Below are positions 61,498 through 64,000 of a stretch of 64,000 nucleotides of DNA, one piece after another. The translations under genes were made by a program, and so were the position numbers. The stretch comes from Labilithrix sp. (lineage in GTDB: Bacteria; Myxococcota_A; Polyangia; Polyangiales; Polyangiaceae), in the NCBI GenBank assembly GCA_019637105.1, contig JAHBWF010000017.1, positions 16,624-80,623 of the forward strand. The letters run 5' to 3'. Below the pieces are notes generated by a model. The model did not search any database. It worked only from the letters and a program-made list of their open reading frames with translations, and was not told where the DNA came from. Each line of letters begins with the position of its first letter. Position 1 is the stretch's first letter.

Positions 61498-62564
61498 AGC
61501 TTCCAGTCTTGTCCCCGCCGACATGCACAGCGTGTGGATTCCGAAATGCATGCGGCGGCATTCATGGCCAGCAGGTGTTCGGCGGCTGCTTTCATTCTTG
61601 TGGGACCGGATGCGGAGGCTCGGCCCGCTGCGATTGGGTGTGTCCGGCCAAGGATGACTTCGTTGACCACGTGCGCGAGGTCGGTGGCCTCGACACAGCG
61701 GCAGGCCCGATCTTGCCTCTGACGAGTACTGAACTCCCGTCCTACATCCCGCTCGTGCGGCACGGCTCGTCGCGGAGCTCTCGGCTCTCGGCGAATGTCG
61801 TCGGGCTCACCATCGGTGATCTCGTTCGTGGCGCCGAGCAGGACGATTATGGCGCGAGCCTCGCATCGGCGCTCGACGTGCGGGACAAATTCAAAATCCG
61901 TTCGGACGCGCGCGTGCTTCTCGTGTGCGTCGCGGATGACAGACCCCTGGAACGTTACTGGGCCCTCCGCACGAACAGTGGCGTGTTGGAGAAGCTGGCC
62001 GGCTTGGATCTCCTCGCTGCGACGATTCCGAACTTCTCCGTCTTCGATGATGCGCCCCGTACCCACACGTTGTGGAACTGGCGCCGGATGGCGATCGTTG
62101 CCAGCGAGCTCTCCTCCGTCGGGGTCGCGGTCATCCCGCACCTGAACAGCGGACAGGTCGAAGACTGGGAGCGCTGGTACGACTTCCTTCGCGATAACCC
62201 TGCGATCACGTATGTCGCGAAGGAGTTTCAAACCGGCTTGCGGGTGCGAGCTCGCGGGCTCGCAGCGATTCACTCGTTGGCGACGCTTCAGCAGCGCCTC
62301 GGCCGCCGGCTGCACCCGCTCGTTGTTGGTGGAGTTGCCTATGCCGCGGACCTCGCACCTCACTTCGACCGGATCACGTTCGCCGACTCCCAGCCGTTCA
62401 TGAAGGCGATGTATCGGAGACGACGCTCTCGCACGGGGACGTGGGAGCTGCATCCGGCGCGCGGTGTCGTCGACGACCTGCTCGAGGAGAACATCGCAGC
62501 GCATGCGGCGCATGTTCGGGCCGAGCTGGCCCGCGGCCGAAGTCGGGGCCGCTTCGCGGCATAG
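61494..62564 (+). CDS. Cys-cluster DUF4417-like protein (cassette gene 4)
   Basis: A protein of 356 residues joined to gene 3 by an ATGA overlap. The first 50 residues hold eight Cys (C11, C14, C20, C32, C36, C40, C46, C50; for example TCTACGFRNACGG and CFHSCGTGCGGSARCDWVCP), suggesting an iron-sulphur cluster or zinc sites. The body resembles DUF4417: LLAATIPNFSVFDDAPRTHT, LWNWRRMAIVASELSSVGVA, VIPHLNSGQVEDWERWYDFL and YVAKEFQTGLRVRARGLAAI. DUF4417 is known mostly from phage and plasmid contexts and its fold looks TIM-barrel-like. The tail is Arg-rich. The similarity is from memory and moderate; the function is unknown. Confidence 0.65.
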   Translation: MKLPVLSPPTCTACGFRNACGGIHGQQVFGGCFHSCGTGCGGSARCDWVCPAKDDFVDHVREVGGLDTAAGPILPLTSTELPSYIPLVRHGSSRSSRLSANVVGLTIGDLVRGAEQDDYGASLASALDVRDKFKIRSDARVLLVCVADDRPLERYWALRTNSGVLEKLAGLDLLAATIPNFSVFDDAPRTHTLWNWRRMAIVASELSSVGVAVIPHLNSGQVEDWERWYDFLRDNPAITYVAKEFQTGLRVRARGLAAIHSLATLQQRLGRRLHPLVVGGVAYAADLAPHFDRITFADSQPFMKAMYRRRRSRTGTWELHPARGVVDDLLEENIAAHAAHVRAELARGRSRGRFAA

Positions 62565-62663
62565 CCCGCGGTTCCGACGACGGACCCGGACGCTCTCGAC
62601 GCACGCGAAGAAGACATCCACAGAAGTATCTCGAAAGTATCCAAACTACAGAGAGGGGGCCGC

Positions 62664-64000
62664 ATGGCGTTTCCGAGTACCGCGAACATCGAGTCCAATC
62701 GGAGCCTTCGTGCTCCGCAACGCGAAGGTTGGGAGCGAATCCGACTGCACTTCGCATCGCCCGAAGCGACACGCGAGGTCGGTGTTGTCCTGCCGGTGGG
62801 CTGCGGGAAGTCGGGGCTCATAGCGATCGCGCCTTTTGCTCTCGGTGCCCGTCGCGTTCTTGTAATTGCCCCCGGGCTTCGCATCAGGAAGCAATTGGCG
62901 GACGACCTGAAGGCGAACAGCACGACGAACTTCTACGAGCGGTGCGGCGTTCTCTCGTCCAACGACGATCTCCCGGAGACCGTCGTCATCGAGAGCGGTC
63001 GCGTGAACCTCGACGACCTCCGGCACTGCGACCTTGCCGTGGCGAACATTCATCAGGTTGCCGGTGAAGAGAACCGCTGGCTGAGCCAAGTCGAGCCCGA
63101 CTTCTTCGATCTGATCCTTGTGGATGAGGCACATCACAATGTGGCCACCAGCTGGCAACAGGTGAAGGAGCGGTTCCCGCACGCGCGGATCGTGAACTTC
63201 AGCGCGACGCCGACACGTGCCGATGGCCGGCTTATGGACGGAGCGATCCTCTACTCGTTCCCCGTCGTGCGGGCGATTCAGGCAGGCTACGTGAAGCGCC
63301 TGCGCGCGAAGATGCTCCGGCCAAGCTCCCTGCGATATGTCGAGCGAGACGGCGGGCAGGAACGAATGGTGGGTCCGGACGAAGTACGTCAGCTTGGTGA
63401 AGATGACGCGGCGTTCCGACGTGGCATCGTCATGGCTGATGAGACGCTCGGTTCCATCATCGATTGCGCGATCGGGGAGCTCCGTCGCCTGCGCACTCAG
63501 ACCGGTGAGCAGAAGCTCAAGATCATCGCCTCGGCGCTGAACCAGGCCCACTGCATTCAGATCACCGAGGCCTTCCGCGCGCGTGGGATGCGCGCAGACT
63601 ACGTACACTCGCGCGAGGGATCCGCGAACGAGGCGGTGTTCGCGAGGCTGGAGAACCACGAGCTCGACGTGATCGTTCAGGCTCGCATGCTGGGTGAAGG
63701 TTTCGACCACCGCTACCTTGCCGTAGCGATGGTCGGTAGCATGTTCGCCAATCTCGCCCCGTTCGTGCAGTTCGTAGGTCGGGTCATGCGCGCGATCGTG
63801 CAGGACTCACCGGGCCACGCACTGAACCAAGGCGTAGTCGTCTTCCATGCCGGTGCGAATGTTGCCCGTCGTTGGAATGACTTCCGCGAGTTCAGCGAGG
63901 CCGACCAAGCATACTTCGCCGACTTGCTTCCGGAGGTTGAGGATGTCGACTTTGACGGTCAGAACACCACCGAGCATGAACCAGGCGGCGGTGGAGCCAT
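62664..64000 (+). CDS. SF2 DEAH-box helicase, N-terminal part (cassette gene 5, runs off window)
   Basis: The frame stays open from an ATG with GAGGGGG upstream to the window edge (445 residues visible). Superfamily 2 motifs are in order: motif I LPVGCGKSGLIAIAPF, Ia VLVIAPGLRIRKQL, II LILVDEAHHNVATSW, III VNFSATPTRADG, then after about 170 residues IVQARMLGEGFDHR and motif VI FVQFVGRVMRAIV. The pattern is like type III restriction Res subunits and the helicases of many defence systems. The sequence APQREGWERIRLHF supplies the Q-like region. It is 99 bp downstream of gene 4 and in line with the cassette. The C-terminal domain, which would show a nuclease or other effector, is outside the window. 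Confidence 0.88.
   Translation, partial: MAFPSTANIESNRSLRAPQREGWERIRLHFASPEATREVGVVLPVGCGKSGLIAIAPFALGARRVLVIAPGLRIRKQLADDLKANSTTNFYERCGVLSSNDDLPETVVIESGRVNLDDLRHCDLAVANIHQVAGEENRWLSQVEPDFFDLILVDEAHHNVATSWQQVKERFPHARIVNFSATPTRADGRLMDGAILYSFPVVRAIQAGYVKRLRAKMLRPSSLRYVERDGGQERMVGPDEVRQLGEDDAAFRRGIVMADETLGSIIDCAIGELRRLRTQTGEQKLKIIASALNQAHCIQITEAFRARGMRADYVHSREGSANEAVFARLENHELDVIVQARMLGEGFDHRYLAVAMVGSMFANLAPFVQFVGRVMRAIVQDSPGHALNQGVVVFHAGANVARRWNDFREFSEADQAYFADLLPEVEDVDFDGQNTTEHEPGGGGA

Overview
The window is GC-rich (about 70 percent by eye) DNA from a myxobacterium-like member of the Myxococcota, probably a Polyangiales relative. The reasons are a MYXO-CTERM-type sorting tail near 26.6 kb, about twenty predicted lipoproteins with acidic, Ser/Gly-rich or Cys-rich linkers, orphan regulators and sparse operons. 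Because stop codons are rare at this GC, nearly every gene has long open frames on other strands; these were discarded.

Layout. 0-15 kb: the 3' end of prs, two beta-propeller lipoproteins, a complete MacA-MacB-TolC-type tripartite efflux operon (minus strand), a DUF1905/YdeI/DUF3052-like fusion, small lipoproteins, an MFS exporter, an unknown membrane protein and a large-subunit catalase (KatE type). 15-20 kb: an orphan sensor histidine kinase, dense minisatellites, a small Cys-motif lipoprotein and a ferritin-like lipoprotein. 20.5-34.5 kb: a probable metal (zinc) homeostasis island with two Fur-family regulators, one ArsR/SmtB regulator, a TonB-dependent receptor, an AztD-like zinc metallochaperone, a His/Cys-rich lipoprotein, two further receptor-linked lipoproteins, an RCC1-repeat lipoprotein and four proteins sharing a domain that opens with His-x-Cys-x-His. 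At least five of its promoters carry the same palindrome (core GCAAnnnnATTGC), so the island looks like one regulon. No inner-membrane ABC transporter is present.

34.5-50 kb: a sugar-dehydrogenase-like lipoprotein, an SH3 lipoprotein, an M23 peptidase, an ECF sigma factor with a membrane partner, a lipoprotein-type KatG with a PerR/Fur regulator just upstream, a metallothionein plus Cys-tailed ECF sigma operon, a methyltransferase, a CMD/AhpD-like protein with a MarR regulator that share an operator motif, and a LuxR regulator. 50-59 kb: an accessory zone with a Cys-repeat lipoprotein, a frameshifted rsgA, small lipoproteins, orphan families and long stretches without recognisable genes.

59.7-64 kb: a compact five-gene cassette with a GHKL-type ATPase, a STAS-like (DUF4325-like) plus winged-helix protein, a small unknown, a Cys-rich DUF4417-like protein and an SF2 DEAH helicase that runs off the window. 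Its base and codon use is less GC-biased than its surroundings, suggesting transfer; a defence role is a hypothesis. The two most interesting regions are the metal island with its HxCxH domain family and this terminal cassette.
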